From Marsupella aquatica (Eukaryota; Marchantiophyta): DNA of 64,000 nucleotides. Below are positions 32,561-44,018 of the stretch, one piece after another; the first letter of the stretch is position 1; the number at the start of each line of letters is the position of its first letter. The notes beneath the pieces are model-generated. The model worked only from the letters and a program-made list of their open reading frames with translations. It searched no databases and was not told where the DNA came from. The position numbers were made by a program, and so were the translations under genes. The DNA lies in NCBI GenBank assembly GCA_973895155.1, contig OZ316891.1:31558001-31622000 (forward strand), read 5' to 3'.

Positions 32561-33265
32561 CTTTGTGGGTTTATAAAATGACTGAAGTAGACACTTTGTG
32601 GGGTATGTACAAGTCTTTCATGTCAACTGGAAATGAGTGATGAAGACCCCACTATACTACTTGGAATGAACTCACTCTTGTGCACAAATAACACATTCCA
32701 TTCATGTTTTATTGTGTACTTGGAATGAACTCACTCTATAAGGTCACCATTCACCATGTTGACATTAGAACCTCACACAAATTTTCAGAAAGCCATCTTC
32801 TATACCATGTACACTAATATGAATTCACAGATTCAAACATCATAGACTACAAAGAAGGTCACAAAGCATTCGTCTATACCATACACACTAATACTGAAAT
32901 GATACAAAACAGATTCAAGTATCATAGACAATCACCATAGAGCCATAGTTTGACATCAATCACTTGTTTCATATATACAGAATTCAGAAATATCAATGTC
33001 ACACACAACGGCTCCTTCATCCTCTTTACCAAATGGAAAAATTGGTACAGATATTTCTTGGATCTTTCCAAGGCAATGTCAAAATGTAACACAATTCACA
33101 TGATTCTATCTACACTTGCATTCAATCACTGCAGACTAACACACTCTGATGGCCAGAGCACAAGAGATCCTACTGCATCTGATATTTTTTCCTAAGGTGG
33201 ATCATCGTCTCTATTCGGAAATGGCAAATTACAATCAGATACAATCACTATAGTCAACAACACTA

Positions 33266-33718
33266 CTACATGGTCATCCGAGACCACTTTGCCATGGAAT
33301 TTAGCATGATCCGTCGCAAAATGCCTGTACCCACACATACCTGCGAGTCATCCTCCCATGATAGAAGATTATGGACAGGCTCTGCTGTGGCTATCACCTC
33401 CACCTTACCCTGGCTGTTTTTCTTGGCTTTCCTGGGTGGCTTATACATGACATTATTCATACCTTGGTTGCGAGTCATGATTTTGGCACGAGTGTTTTGT
33501 GCTGGTGATCGAGAATTGGCTACACTCTTCTTCAAAGAATCTGCATCCATATTTGACACTTCCGATTGTATAGCAGGATTTCCCTGCGACATCATCTCAG
33601 TATCTGCCAACATTGTACTTGCTTCAATTGAAGCATCTACAATCTTACTTGCATCCAATGTTGCTCCCAAGTTTCGACGTCGCTTCACCTTGCTCCCACT
33701 TGGTTGAGAGTTTGTCAA
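33266..33718 (-). pseudogene. Outer CACTA TnpA-like gene, C-terminal exon
   Basis: 150-codon frame with VKRRRNLGATLDASKI, a basic TRAKIMTRNQGMNNVMYKPP segment and VEVIATAEPVHNLLSWEDD. It is at the same place and in the same order as the 51399-52247 exon of the inner CACTA, which has a similar KVSYKPP basic segment. Presumed splice borders are present but not resolved. Confidence 0.45.
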
Positions 33719-34285
33719 CTCTGCATCAACTACAATTCAGTGCATTGTCCAACATAAGTGAATCACTCATCACATGTGCGCCATGTACATGTCACCAACC
33801 ACAAAGTTGTCACTATCTCCTTACCATTATGAACAGCCTTCTTCCCCTTCTTTGCCATTGCCATATCCTCCATGTCTGCTTCTGCTGATCAATAAACACA
33901 CCACAATATTCAGGTTCAATCTATTAACCACTGAGTTGTTTCTCAACAATGGTAGGAGAGGAATTTAAAGCATCAGCTTACCTGATACCTCCTTGGCTAT
34001 GGTCACTGAGGCACTGAGCACATCTTTTTCATTGCTCTTTGAATCACCTGATACATCAATCATGATGTCACTTCAGATCCCAGTTGATCCAACCAGTTCT
34101 TACAAAAAAGATTACCTCCAACCGGCTTAAGCTTCACAAAACTCCATGCACTTTTCAAATGTAATGTACTGGATCATAGCAGGTTACCTGTCTCAGCAAC
34201 CTTTTTGCCATTCTGCTTATTGATTACAGGGTCCTTCTCTGCCTCCACTCTTCCTGCATTCAAACCTAAACCCTAAAACTTACTT

Positions 34286-34676
34286 CTAACATTTGAACAT
34301 AGGACACAATGAACAATGGGCCGGTGTCATTTCCATACATGTGTCAGATTTGCCAATTCCCTTTTTTGTTAACAAGGGCACACTTTGTACAACGTTGCCC
34401 TCATTTGGTTGGGAACCACCCAATTTTTCAATCACAAGCTTGAAATTAGATTCCACTGATGCAAGAAGGTTCGCTACAGATGCCTCCACAATATCCAAAC
34501 GATCAGCCAATTTACTTTCCACTCGAGGGAGTCCACACTCTAATGACTTCAACCGTTCACACATCTCTGTGAAGGTTCGCTACAGATGCCTCCACAATAT
34601 CCAAACGATCAGCCAATTTACTTTCCACTCGAGGGAGTCCACACTCTAATGACTTCAACCGTTCACACATCTCTGT
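34286..34676 (-). pseudogene. Outer CACTA TnpA-like gene, coiled-coil exon with a 106 bp duplication
   Basis: Encodes a helical segment (CERLKSLECGLPRVESKLA) matching in position the 52259-52519 exon of the inner CACTA. Its first 106 bp are duplicated exactly (34465-34570 and 34571-34676). Because 106 is not a multiple of three, the duplication shifts the frame. The gypsy element is inserted just upstream (34712). Confidence 0.5.
34465..34676 (+). repeat. Perfect 106 bp tandem duplication
   Basis: GAAGGTTCGCTACAGATGCC... to ...CACACATCTCTGT appears twice in a row with no difference seen. Confidence 0.95.
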
Positions 34677-34711
34677 GAGAGTTGTAACAGTTCCCTATCA
34701 TAACACAGCTT

Positions 34712-37700
34712 TGTGGGATGGCTCAGTGTCAGCTAGTGTAGAGAAACATGACATTCTTTCGTTTAGAAGAGGAAATAGTTAGGGAAAAAGTTTTAGTGCT
34801 ATCAGAGTAGCTAGGTTTAGGGCACTTAAGTAAGAAGGGAAGCTTAGTAGAGGTAAGAGGGAATTTTAGTTATGCAAAGTTATCTAGGGGTAAGCAAGTT
34901 ACTATAGGAGGGGCAGGAAACTAGTTCCGTCCTTAGTTATAATAGGCGACTAAGTCGGGACCGAAAAATGACCCGACACCGGACATCTTATTTTTGGCTG
35001 ATATTTCTCCCATGGGTGCTGGGAGGTCCCTAGGGAACCCTGAAAAAGTATGAAGTCAAGTGGGGTCTTAACCTAGGAGTTATAAGTATTTTGGCAAAAA
35101 TCAAAGTTACCAAATAGCGGGTCCCGGGAAAAATAGCTGATGGGTAAATGTAGGGGTTCCAAGTTTGGAAGTGGGTTAAGTATGGTCCCCTCTATCCCTA
35201 GAAACTTGTGGGACAACTTTGTCACACTTGGTTACTTTTTGGGAGCATCTCAAAGTTGAGAAGAATTTTGGAAGACATAAAGACTTGACCCTCTTTGCCT
35301 AATTTTAGAAAAGTTGTTATAGGGTTTTGTTTATATCTTAGTAAACCCGGACATAGTCCTATGTCCATAGAATCAGTGGAGCTACTCAGAAGTCCTTTTG
35401 GACTTATGTGTGAGTTTTGGAGGGGGGTCCAAAATCGCCCCAAAATGCTGTTTTTCCAAAAAAAAATGTATTTTTTTCTAAGTGTAAACCGCGTGGGCGG
35501 CGATCACGCGGCGAGCACGAGGCAAGGAGGAGCAAGCACGAGGCTGGTGAGGACGTCAAGCACCGGGAGGCTGTCCAAAGGTGCTGCATGATTACTTGAG
35601 GAATCAATTGAGCACAAGGGCGGCTGAATTGAAGGAAGGGCGGCTGAATTGAAATGGCTGCTGCTGATTGAAGAAGCAAGGGCTGTTGCTGATTGAAGAA
35701 GCTATGGCTGCTGAGAAGGAAAAGAGCTATGGCTGCAAATTAGGATCGCTGCTGGCTTTGAATTGGGAAGGCTGCTTGCTGCTATGACAGCTGCACACTA
35801 GATTAGAGGTGCTCCTACTAATCAGGCACGAGATGCTCATGAGAATTGGCTGGCTGCTGCCTTGATGCTGCTGAATTGAATGATGCTGCTGCTAGCTGCG
35901 AAATTGCAAAGGTGGGCAGCTACGAAATTGAGAAGAGAGACCTGCTTGACTGAGAAGGAATCAAGCTATGGTTGCTGCTGCTGTGCTTCAAATCTGCTGT
36001 TGTTGTGCTGTAAATGCGCTGATGTGACTGTGCTGCTAGCTGCGAAATTGACTGTGTTGCTAGCGGCAAAATTGAAGAGGTGGGCTAGCTGCGAAATTGA
36101 CTAGGCTGGCTGTGAGCTATGGTGGCTGTGAAATTGAGGGGCTGGCGGCTGATCAGCTGGACTGCTGCACAAGAAAGAATCCAATAGAGAATGCTGTGGT
36201 TTTAGATTGAATTCACGAGAGAGAAATGGCTGCAAACATTGCTGTCCTTACAATTTCTTCATAAGAAACATGAGTATAATGAGAGTGCTCTCCCCTCATG
36301 ACACGTGGAATCCCCATAAGGGGCATGTAAGGTAAGTGTAATCGGGCCGCCGCTTACACCCGCTTTACACCAAAAACAGGCCTTGGGAGAATGGGCATAA
36401 CTTTGGCTAGAGGTATCCGTTGGGGCCCAAATTTTTTTGTGCTGAGTTAGGGGAAGATAAGGCACCCCCTGGTGAAGGTGGAACCCCAGAAAAGTAATCA
36501 CTCAAATATATTTTTAACCGAGGCCACGAGGGAGTCCCGACAACTTGCAAACCAAAGTCGGCATAGGGGAATGAATACCAGATTTAGGGGCTGACCTTTC
36601 TTGCACCCATACCACTTGAGTTAGGCTCTAGAGAAGGGTACTTACCTTTGGCCAAAGGTGTAAGGCCATCAAGTTAAGAAAAGTAAATATAGGGGGTAGT
36701 TTACTTAGGGTAGTAAAGGGGTTACAAGTAAAATAAGGCCAACTTTGACTAGGCACAACTTGAGACTCACTCACTCTTTTTGCGAGCTTTCAAGTGGGTT
36801 GGTAAGCTGGTGAGGAGGACCATAAGTGGGAGTAGGTTTGGAAGTCAAAGCATACCACTCATGTGTGGCATATTCCAGGGCTTGGAAGGAGGCAAAATAG
36901 CAAGTAGTAGGGTGGGCTATGAACTATAGAGTTGGACTTTGTGTGTTAGGAGGACTTGGGGGAGGTATAGTTGGACCCCAGGTCAAGCTTGGTGTGATGT
37001 GGAAGGAGATAGTATATAAGGAGGAAGTTTTCATTTGTTAGGGACCGGGAGTCTCATCTCTTAAGTGAAATCTCTACCTTGCCAAGGTAGGGCTAAGCTT
37101 GAGAAAGGAGAGGTGGTCCATGCTTAGTGTGGAGAATGTGTAGTGAACTTTTGTTGTAAAGGTGATGCAATAAAAGGAGACTTACCAATCTTCATTGTGA
37201 CCATTAAGTGTGAGTGCATTTGAAGTATATGAGAGCAAGAGAAGAGTCCATGCTATGGTATAATCTTGGTCTAAGCTTGAAGGGGATGTGCTAGTACAAA
37301 ACCAAGGCCAAGGAGGCAAGGTTAAGGTATAGCATTACTTTGAGACTTAGAGAGGATTATAGCTTGAGGGTGGAAAGTACTTTGCTTGGTGTGTGGTGTT
37401 AACAAGAAGTAAGAACAAGAGGAAGAGTCCTTAGATAGAGGAGCCTTCTCTAGGGCTCAAAGGGGATGTGTGGACCCAAACCAAGGCCAGGGGGGCAAGG
37501 TTGAGGGGTAACACTACTTTGAGGGTCTTGAGGAGACTTAAGCTTGAAGAGGAAAGTACTTTGGGTTCTTGGGTGTTTGTGTGAGAATCTACTCTAAGGT
37601 GACAGCTTGGAGCGGAGATCCCCCTTGCTGATCCTTGGAGTAGAGGAGAGGGGAAGGGGTGAGTACAAAAGTAGTCAAGGGGACTACCTCTCTAGAAGTG

Positions 37701-37855
37701 GAGAGTTGAAACTACTTATGTATGGAGTGATTGGACATTGTAAGCACACTTCAGAAGTTTTGTCAATCCTTTGTGACCCTGGTATGACATGGAGCAGGTA
37801 TTAGGTAGTCTTTTGGGGAGAAAAGCCGCTTAAGCTCCTTGGCAAGTGTTTGACA
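34712..37855 (+). repeat. gypsy 5' LTR
   Basis: 3,144 bp. Contains a CTG-rich block (about 35650-36150) with repeated GCTGCGAAATTG-like words, a TATA box and a poly(A) signal. Confidence 0.95.
37013..37174 (+). promoter_or_regulatory. LTR promoter and poly(A) signal
   Basis: TATATAAG at 37013-37020 and AATAAA at 37169-37174, about 150 bp apart, mark a likely U3/R/U5 layout. The same pair recurs at +9,307 bp in the 3' LTR (46320 and 46476). Confidence 0.6.
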
Positions 37856-37875
37856 TAGAGTCCCACCCTTGTTTT

Positions 37876-37893
37876 TGGCGCCGCTGCCGGGGA
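37876..37893 (+). other. Primer-binding site, tRNA-Asp type
   Basis: TGGCGCCGCTGCCGGGGA starts 20 bp after the LTR. It matches the complement of a plant tRNA-Asp 3' end (TGGCGCCGTTGCCGGGG) except one base, and is the usual primer site of many plant gypsy elements. Confidence 0.8.
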
Positions 37894-37999
37894 CAACTCT
37901 TTACAGTTTTTGTTGGAGTGGAGCCACAAGACTTGGAGGTGTGTTTGCAGGTTTGCTGTTCAAGAGAAGAAGGGAGATAAGAAGGTGATTGTGAGTGGC

Positions 38000-40900
38000 A
38001 TGCCCACTACAAGGAGTCAAGCACTAAAAGAAGCCTCTCTTAGTTTCAACTTTGGTGACCAGTTGGAGCAACCAGATTGGGTGGACATTCATTTGCAAGC
38101 TGAAGCGGAACCTGGTGTAGGGTGGAGTGATACATCTTCTTCCACTACCAACACAAGTGAAGATCAAGAAGCAGCCATGGTGGTGACTCAAAGAGCAAGA
38201 TTTCAGTACAAGACATTCCATGGCAAGCCCAAGGAGGATCCTGATGCTTGGTTGGAGGACTTCATTGGGACAGCCCAAGCCAATGGAGAGTTTGATATTA
38301 AGTTGACCACTTTGGCGGGGGTCTTGAGAGGAGAAGCAAGACCTTGGTTCAATAGCCTATCAAATGCCATCAAGAATGATTGGGATGCCTTCAAGCTAGC
38401 ATTCTTGCAGGAGTTTAGGAAGGTGGGAGAAGAATCGGAAGCTCTGATCAAGATGGGAGAGATCAGAATGGGATCCAAGGAGTCAGTAAGGAGGTTTCTG
38501 CAAAGGTTTCAAAGGTTAGCTACCAAGCTTGACCCCAGACCAGTAGACTCCATGTTGTTGGCTTGGTTTGTGGCAAGCCTACCCAGGAAGATGGGTGTCT
38601 CAGTAAGGCAATCTCACCCTAATACGTTGGATGAGGCCATTGAGGCGGCTCAGTCTTATAGGAGTGCTGAGATCTCTAGTTCCAAGAGTAGGAGAAAGAA
38701 GAAGCGATTTGCTTATAGTGATTCTTCTTCTAGCTCAAGTGAATCAAGTAGTTCAGTTGAGGATACTTCTGAGTCGGAATCTGAGGAGAGTAGTTCCAGT
38801 TCTGATTCAGAATCTGATTCTGAGGAGGACTCCGAGAAGAAGAAGAAGAAGAAGAAGAAGAAGGCAAAGAGAAAAAGCGACCAGAAGAGGAGAGCCAGCA
38901 AGAAGAAGCCAGGTGGTAAGCACCACAAATCTGCAACCTTCAACTTGGTGGAAGGTTCTACACCAGCAACCAAGGAGAAGAAGGTGATGGATAACAAGAT
39001 GAGTGAGATCACCAACCAACTCAAGGCCCTATCAGTTCACTTTGCTGGTGTGCAACCTGATAGGAGAAAAGTGCCGGTGAATAGAGCCCATGTATGGTGT
39101 GTCAAGTGCAAGAGTTTTGGCCATACACCTCAAGAGTGTCAAGGTTGGAGGAATCAAGTTCAGTATGTCAATGAAGAGTCCAACGATGTTTATCAAGCAA
39201 GTGAAGTGGTGGACTACTTCTATGAAGAAGCCCCGGAGATGGTGTACCAGATTTCAGGAGGCCCAAGAACTTTGCAAGGAAGACCAGCTCCACCCATGGC
39301 ACCTCAACTGATGCCTGGTCTTCAACCAAGGATGGTGGATCAAATGGGACCTCAAGGACCTGGGGGAGTGGCAAGAACTACCGTGGTGATCTGCTGGAAC
39401 TGTCAAAAACCAGGGCACTATTCCAACAGTTGCCCCGAACCAAGGAGGCAGGGACAAGGAGCTCCCTATCCTCTTTGTGCTGTGTGCAAAAGGGAGGGTC
39501 ATACCACAGCCAACTGTCCTATTGGATCTGCTGCCAAGATGATGATAGGAAGGATAGAAGCACCACCACCAGCGGTTGCCAAAGCTCCCGGTGAAGCCAC
39601 AGTGAACTTCTTGAGTATGGAGTGGCAAGAGGAGGCCAAAGATGGAGTGACACAAGTTGCTGGTGGGGAGAACCAGCCAGATCTACCAGGAATGGAGACA
39701 CCTGAGGAGGAAGCTGTGTGTTACAAGGTGTCTACCAGGTCCACAAGAAAGAAGGAAAGAGTGGAAGAGAGGAAGAAGAGGAAGGAGAGAAAGGAGCACT
39801 CAACGGAGTCACCAATCGAAGTTGAAGTTGGAGCAGAAGTTCAAGTCCCACCAGCTGAAGATAGTGACTACAAGAGAGACCATCCGAAGCTCTTCTATCC
39901 CAAGGTGAATGAGGAAGTCAAGAGGCAACTAGAGGAGATGGAGGCTAAGGAGCATCAAGAGGCCATCAACAAAGACCTGAAGGTTGCTAAAGCTTTGAAG
40001 GAAAAAGCTGAGGTGGAAGAGAAGAAAGAGACCAGCAAGGTACCCTCTTATGACATCAAGAAGGATGTGAAAGATTGTTTGGTTACTGCTACAGTGGGGC
40101 AGCTGATCAAAGACAACCCTTTGTATAGGAGGCAACTGAAGGAGATGTTGGTAGGAAGGAGAAGAAGGAAGCTTCCAAAGGTTGGTACCCCAGCTGATGT
40201 GATGATGGTTTGTGAAGACCTTGGAGCACCTGAGATTGATGTTCAAGTAAATGGGTGTGTACTCTCGTATGTACCAGTTGATGGAGGCTCAGGTGTGAAT
40301 ATCATGATTGAGGCTACTGCCCAACAACTAGGTTTCAAGAAACTTCAGCCAACAGCAAGGACAATGAGGCTAGCAAATGGAGCAAGAGTGCTACCGGTGG
40401 GGACTCTTACTCAAGTACCTACTCTCATTGGGGGGCAGGAGTTCTTGTTGAATTACTTGGTGATGAGACCAGCAAGGCCATCTACTTACCCAATCTTGAT
40501 TGGGAGGCCTTGGCTATATGGAGCCAAAGTAGTGTCTGATTGGGGCAAGAAGGAGTTTAGGTTTGGCAAACCAGCCACTTCAGTTTCATGGGGTCATGAC
40601 AAGCATCAAGGAGAGACTACTGATGAGTTGGATGAATATGATTCTGAACTTTCCGATGAGTTGAGTACCAAATCTGAATCTGATGAGGATGAGGTATACA
40701 TGTTGAACATGGTGAGCCAATGGACTGAAGAAGAAGTGTTTGGAGAGGAGCAAGAGCAGGAGGCTCTTACCAGCCATTCACCTCTGCCCAGTCTCAGTGA
40801 AGTGACCAGTCTCGAGGAGGTGAAGCAGGCTGAGACCTCAGCCAAGGAGAGCAACCAAGAAGACACTATCACAATGGCTCAGGAGGTTGATCAGACCAGC

Positions 40901-43900
40901 AAGGGTGCTGCCCAAGTTGAGATCAAGACAAGGAGTAATGACCAGAGTTTAAAGGCTAAGCACTTAGCCTTGTTAAAGCTCAAGATAAAGGAGCTAGAGG
41001 ACCAATTGAAGGCTGCAAACTCAGAGGAGGATGAGACTCAGGAAGACCAGCATTCAAGCAAGGAGAAGGAGGAGTTAAGTGCTGAAAATGCACCCGTCTA
41101 TGGAGGCATGAGGTTGGCACAACTTGAGGGCACTTTTGACTCCACAATGAGGAACAAGATGGAGGTGATTCGAGCTGAGCAGTACAGAACCATCTCTGTC
41201 CAGCAAGACAAGACCTTCAACTTGGGAAATGCCCTGGGATCAGGTGAAGAGAAAACTATCCAAGATTTGCTAGGTGAATATGTGGATGTGTTTGCTTGGA
41301 GTCACTTGGATCTTACTGGTGTAAACCCTGAACTTGGTGAGCATAGAATCGACTTGATGCTAGGAGCTTCACCTGTGAGACAAAGGCAATATCGGATGAA
41401 TCCCAAGTACTCCTTGATGGTGAAGGAAGAGATAGACAAATTGCTGGAAGCAGGTTTCATCTATCCTGTGTTGAATAGTGAGTGGGTTTCTCCAATTGTC
41501 ATAGTACCAAAGAAACCAGGCTTGGATGGTAAGCCTAAGATCCGAGTTTGCCAAGACTTTAGGAAACTCAATGAGGCCACTAAGAAGGACCACTATCCCA
41601 TTCCATTTACTGATATGGTACTTGATTTAGTAGCTGGTTGGGAAGTGTATAGCTTCCTAGATGGGTACTCAGGTTACAACCAGATTTGGATAAGGAAGGA
41701 GGACCAGTTGAAGACAGCCTTTACTACTGAGTGGGGGATTTATGCCTTTCGGAGGATGCCTTTTGGTCTTTGTAATGCCCCTGGTATGTTCCAAAGGTTG
41801 ATGATGAATATCTTTCATGACTACTTGAGAAAGTTCTTGGAAGTATTCATAGATGACTTTGCTGTTTTTGGAAGGGGGAAGGACCATGTTGAACATTTGA
41901 GGATGACCTTCCAAAGATGTAGGGAAGTTGGTTTGAAGCTTCACCCAGGGAAGTGCTTCTTTGGTGTGGAAGAAGGGATACTACTTGGCCACAAGGTATC
42001 CAAGAAGGGCATAGAAGTGGACCAAGAGAAGGTTGCTGTTTGGATGGCTGTCAAGTTTCCAACTTCAGTGACAGAGTTGAGGGGATTCTTGGGATGTTTA
42101 AACTACTATAGAAGGTTCATTAAGGACTTTGCTAAAGTAGCTTTACCCCTAACCAGCATGCTTAAGAAGGGGGCTGAGGTTGAACCCTCAGTTGAGAGGC
42201 TAGCAAGTTTTCAGGAGTTGAAGAACAGGTTGGTTGAAGCCCCTATCTTGATAGCACCAGATTGGAGTAGAGAATTTCATGTGTATGTGGATGTGTCTGG
42301 CTTTTGTATTGGTGTGGTGCTTAGTCAACTTGATGACCAGAATAGGGATCACCCTATCTACTTTGCAAGTAGACTATTGGCACCAGCTGAAAAGAATTAC
42401 TCACCAACCGATAGAGAAGCTCTAGGAATCATCTACTCTTGTAAGAAGTTTAGGCACTACTTGTTGGGCTATAAGGTGGTCTTTCATACTGATCACAATG
42501 CTCTCAAGTATATGGTGAATAAACCTGATGTAACTGGTAGAGTGGCAAGGTGGATCTTGTTGCTCCAAGAGTTTGATTATGAGGTGAGGGTCAGGCCTGG
42601 TAAGAAGCATGGGAATGCAGACTTCTTCTCAAGGATTGAAGGAGAAGAGGACTTGAAGGAGGTGGATGATCAGTTTCCAGATGAAGACCTCTTTCATGTG
42701 GGAAGTGGAGGAGATACATGGTATTTGGATATCATCCAATTTCTTCTCACAACCCGGCTACCAAGAGATTTGAACCAAGAGGAGGCTGCTGTTTTCCTGA
42801 GAAAAATCAGACCTTACTTATTGGTGAAGGGTGTCCTTCACAAGGAAGGAGTTGATGGGAGACTAAGGAGGTGTTTGGAGAAGAAGGAAATCTCCATTGT
42901 GATGAGAGCTATGCATGAGGAGGAGGCTGGTGGCCATTATGCAAGTGCAACAACAGCAAGGAAAATTCTTGATGCAGGGTATTGGTGGCCAACACTTCAT
43001 AAGGATGTAAGTCTTTTTGTGAGGGGATGTGACCCTTGCCAAAGGACAGGTAAGCCAGCTCACTCAAGGCATCACCCTCTTACCACCATCTTACCTCTTG
43101 CACCTTTTGAGAAGTGGGGTATAGATTTCATAGGTCCCATCACTCCTGTGACCAGGTCTAGAAGGAATCGATACATCCTTCTTGCAACTGATTATGCTAC
43201 TAAGTGGGTAGAGGCAAGACCAACCAGCAAGGATAATGCTCTCACAGTAGCAAGGTTCATGTATCAACAGATTTTTACCAGATTTGGGCCACCTCTAGAG
43301 CTGGTTAGTGATAGGGGGACTCACTTCTTGAATGAAGTTGTGGAGGAGCTCACTAACCATTACTTGATTAAGCATAGGAAGACCACCCCCTATCACCCCA
43401 AGGCCAATGGATTAACGGAGAGAGCTAATGGCATCATTGGCAAGATCTTGAACAAAACCGTGGCGGCACACAAGACTGATTGGGATGACAAATTATACTC
43501 AGCTGTGTACTCCTACAACCTTGCTTTCAAGACCACAACCGGCCATAGTCCTTTCTACCTAGTATTTGGACAACACTCCCTTGTACCTGTTGAGTTTGAA
43601 GTGCCTACTTTGAGGGTAAGTGTGGAGGAGAGAATGGAGGCTGACCAGAGTTTAATGGAGAGAGCTTACCAGCTGGAGGAGTTGGAGGAAATCCGGGAAG
43701 AGGCAAGCAAGCAAGTGAAGAAGAAGCAAGCTCAAGTGAAGCAACATCATGACAAGAAGTTGAAGAAGCCAACTTCTTTACTTGCTGGACAACTGGTATT
43801 ACTCTATGACAGTAGGTATGCTCATTTTCCAGGCAAGTTGCATACTCGGTGGTTGGGTCCTTATGTTGTTCACCAGGTTTATGCTAATGGGTCAATTCAG

Positions 43901-43978
43901 CTTGCTACTCTTGAAGGAGAGGTGTTCCCTACTAGAGTGCATCATGATAGGTTGAAAAGGTACTTTAATCAGGAATAA
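38000..43978 (+). CDS. Ty3/gypsy Gag-Pol polyprotein, intact
   Basis: Single frame of 1,992 codons from ATG 38000 (open from 37910). In order: gag core from about residue 67; Ser/Glu and Lys-rich linker; three CCHC zinc knuckles starting at C367, C465 and C493; aspartic protease with V-D-G-G-S-G (Asp 761); reverse transcriptase with F-I-D-D (Asp 1285, 1286); RNase H (YVDVSG near 1430, TDRE block); integrase zinc domain H1639, H1646, C1677, C1680; integrase core D1709, D1771, E1807, with the canonical 35-residue D-E spacing; and a C-terminal GPYVV-type module ending in RYFNQE. No chromodomain or envelope is seen. No frameshift separates gag from pol, so both would be made as one protein. No stop or missing catalytic residue was found. 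Confidence 0.96.
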   Translation: MPTTRSQALKEASLSFNFGDQLEQPDWVDIHLQAEAEPGVGWSDTSSSTTNTSEDQEAAMVVTQRARFQYKTFHGKPKEDPDAWLEDFIGTAQANGEFDIKLTTLAGVLRGEARPWFNSLSNAIKNDWDAFKLAFLQEFRKVGEESEALIKMGEIRMGSKESVRRFLQRFQRLATKLDPRPVDSMLLAWFVASLPRKMGVSVRQSHPNTLDEAIEAAQSYRSAEISSSKSRRKKKRFAYSDSSSSSSESSSSVEDTSESESEESSSSSDSESDSEEDSEKKKKKKKKKAKRKSDQKRRASKKKPGGKHHKSATFNLVEGSTPATKEKKVMDNKMSEITNQLKALSVHFAGVQPDRRKVPVNRAHVWCVKCKSFGHTPQECQGWRNQVQYVNEESNDVYQASEVVDYFYEEAPEMVYQISGGPRTLQGRPAPPMAPQLMPGLQPRMVDQMGPQGPGGVARTTVVICWNCQKPGHYSNSCPEPRRQGQGAPYPLCAVCKREGHTTANCPIGSAAKMMIGRIEAPPPAVAKAPGEATVNFLSMEWQEEAKDGVTQVAGGENQPDLPGMETPEEEAVCYKVSTRSTRKKERVEERKKRKERKEHSTESPIEVEVGAEVQVPPAEDSDYKRDHPKLFYPKVNEEVKRQLEEMEAKEHQEAINKDLKVAKALKEKAEVEEKKETSKVPSYDIKKDVKDCLVTATVGQLIKDNPLYRRQLKEMLVGRRRRKLPKVGTPADVMMVCEDLGAPEIDVQVNGCVLSYVPVDGGSGVNIMIEATAQQLGFKKLQPTARTMRLANGARVLPVGTLTQVPTLIGGQEFLLNYLVMRPARPSTYPILIGRPWLYGAKVVSDWGKKEFRFGKPATSVSWGHDKHQGETTDELDEYDSELSDELSTKSESDEDEVYMLNMVSQWTEEEVFGEEQEQEALTSHSPLPSLSEVTSLEEVKQAETSAKESNQEDTITMAQEVDQTSKGAAQVEIKTRSNDQSLKAKHLALLKLKIKELEDQLKAANSEEDETQEDQHSSKEKEELSAENAPVYGGMRLAQLEGTFDSTMRNKMEVIRAEQYRTISVQQDKTFNLGNALGSGEEKTIQDLLGEYVDVFAWSHLDLTGVNPELGEHRIDLMLGASPVRQRQYRMNPKYSLMVKEEIDKLLEAGFIYPVLNSEWVSPIVIVPKKPGLDGKPKIRVCQDFRKLNEATKKDHYPIPFTDMVLDLVAGWEVYSFLDGYSGYNQIWIRKEDQLKTAFTTEWGIYAFRRMPFGLCNAPGMFQRLMMNIFHDYLRKFLEVFIDDFAVFGRGKDHVEHLRMTFQRCREVGLKLHPGKCFFGVEEGILLGHKVSKKGIEVDQEKVAVWMAVKFPTSVTELRGFLGCLNYYRRFIKDFAKVALPLTSMLKKGAEVEPSVERLASFQELKNRLVEAPILIAPDWSREFHVYVDVSGFCIGVVLSQLDDQNRDHPIYFASRLLAPAEKNYSPTDREALGIIYSCKKFRHYLLGYKVVFHTDHNALKYMVNKPDVTGRVARWILLLQEFDYEVRVRPGKKHGNADFFSRIEGEEDLKEVDDQFPDEDLFHVGSGGDTWYLDIIQFLLTTRLPRDLNQEEAAVFLRKIRPYLLVKGVLHKEGVDGRLRRCLEKKEISIVMRAMHEEEAGGHYASATTARKILDAGYWWPTLHKDVSLFVRGCDPCQRTGKPAHSRHHPLTTILPLAPFEKWGIDFIGPITPVTRSRRNRYILLATDYATKWVEARPTSKDNALTVARFMYQQIFTRFGPPLELVSDRGTHFLNEVVEELTNHYLIKHRKTTPYHPKANGLTERANGIIGKILNKTVAAHKTDWDDKLYSAVYSYNLAFKTTTGHSPFYLVFGQHSLVPVEFEVPTLRVSVEERMEADQSLMERAYQLEELEEIREEASKQVKKKQAQVKQHHDKKLKKPTSLLAGQLVLLYDSRYAHFPGKLHTRWLGPYVVHQVYANGSIQLATLEGEVFPTRVHHDRLKRYFNQE

Positions 43979-44004
43979 GTGTGTTTGCGGGGACGCTGCA
44001 CACT

Positions 44005-44018
44005 TAAGTAGGGGGCTA
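44005..44018 (+). other. Polypurine tract
   Basis: AAGTAGGGGGC just before the 3' LTR at 44019; expected plus-strand primer. Confidence 0.6.

Noticed and set aside
35222-36501. Small ORFs in the gypsy LTRs
   Set aside because: Identical in both LTRs only because the LTRs are identical; no domain and no recognisable coding character.
38713-39024. Overlapping Ser/Phe-rich and Arg-rich ORFs in the gypsy gag
   Set aside because: Out-of-frame readings of the Ser/Glu and Lys-rich linker of gag-pol.
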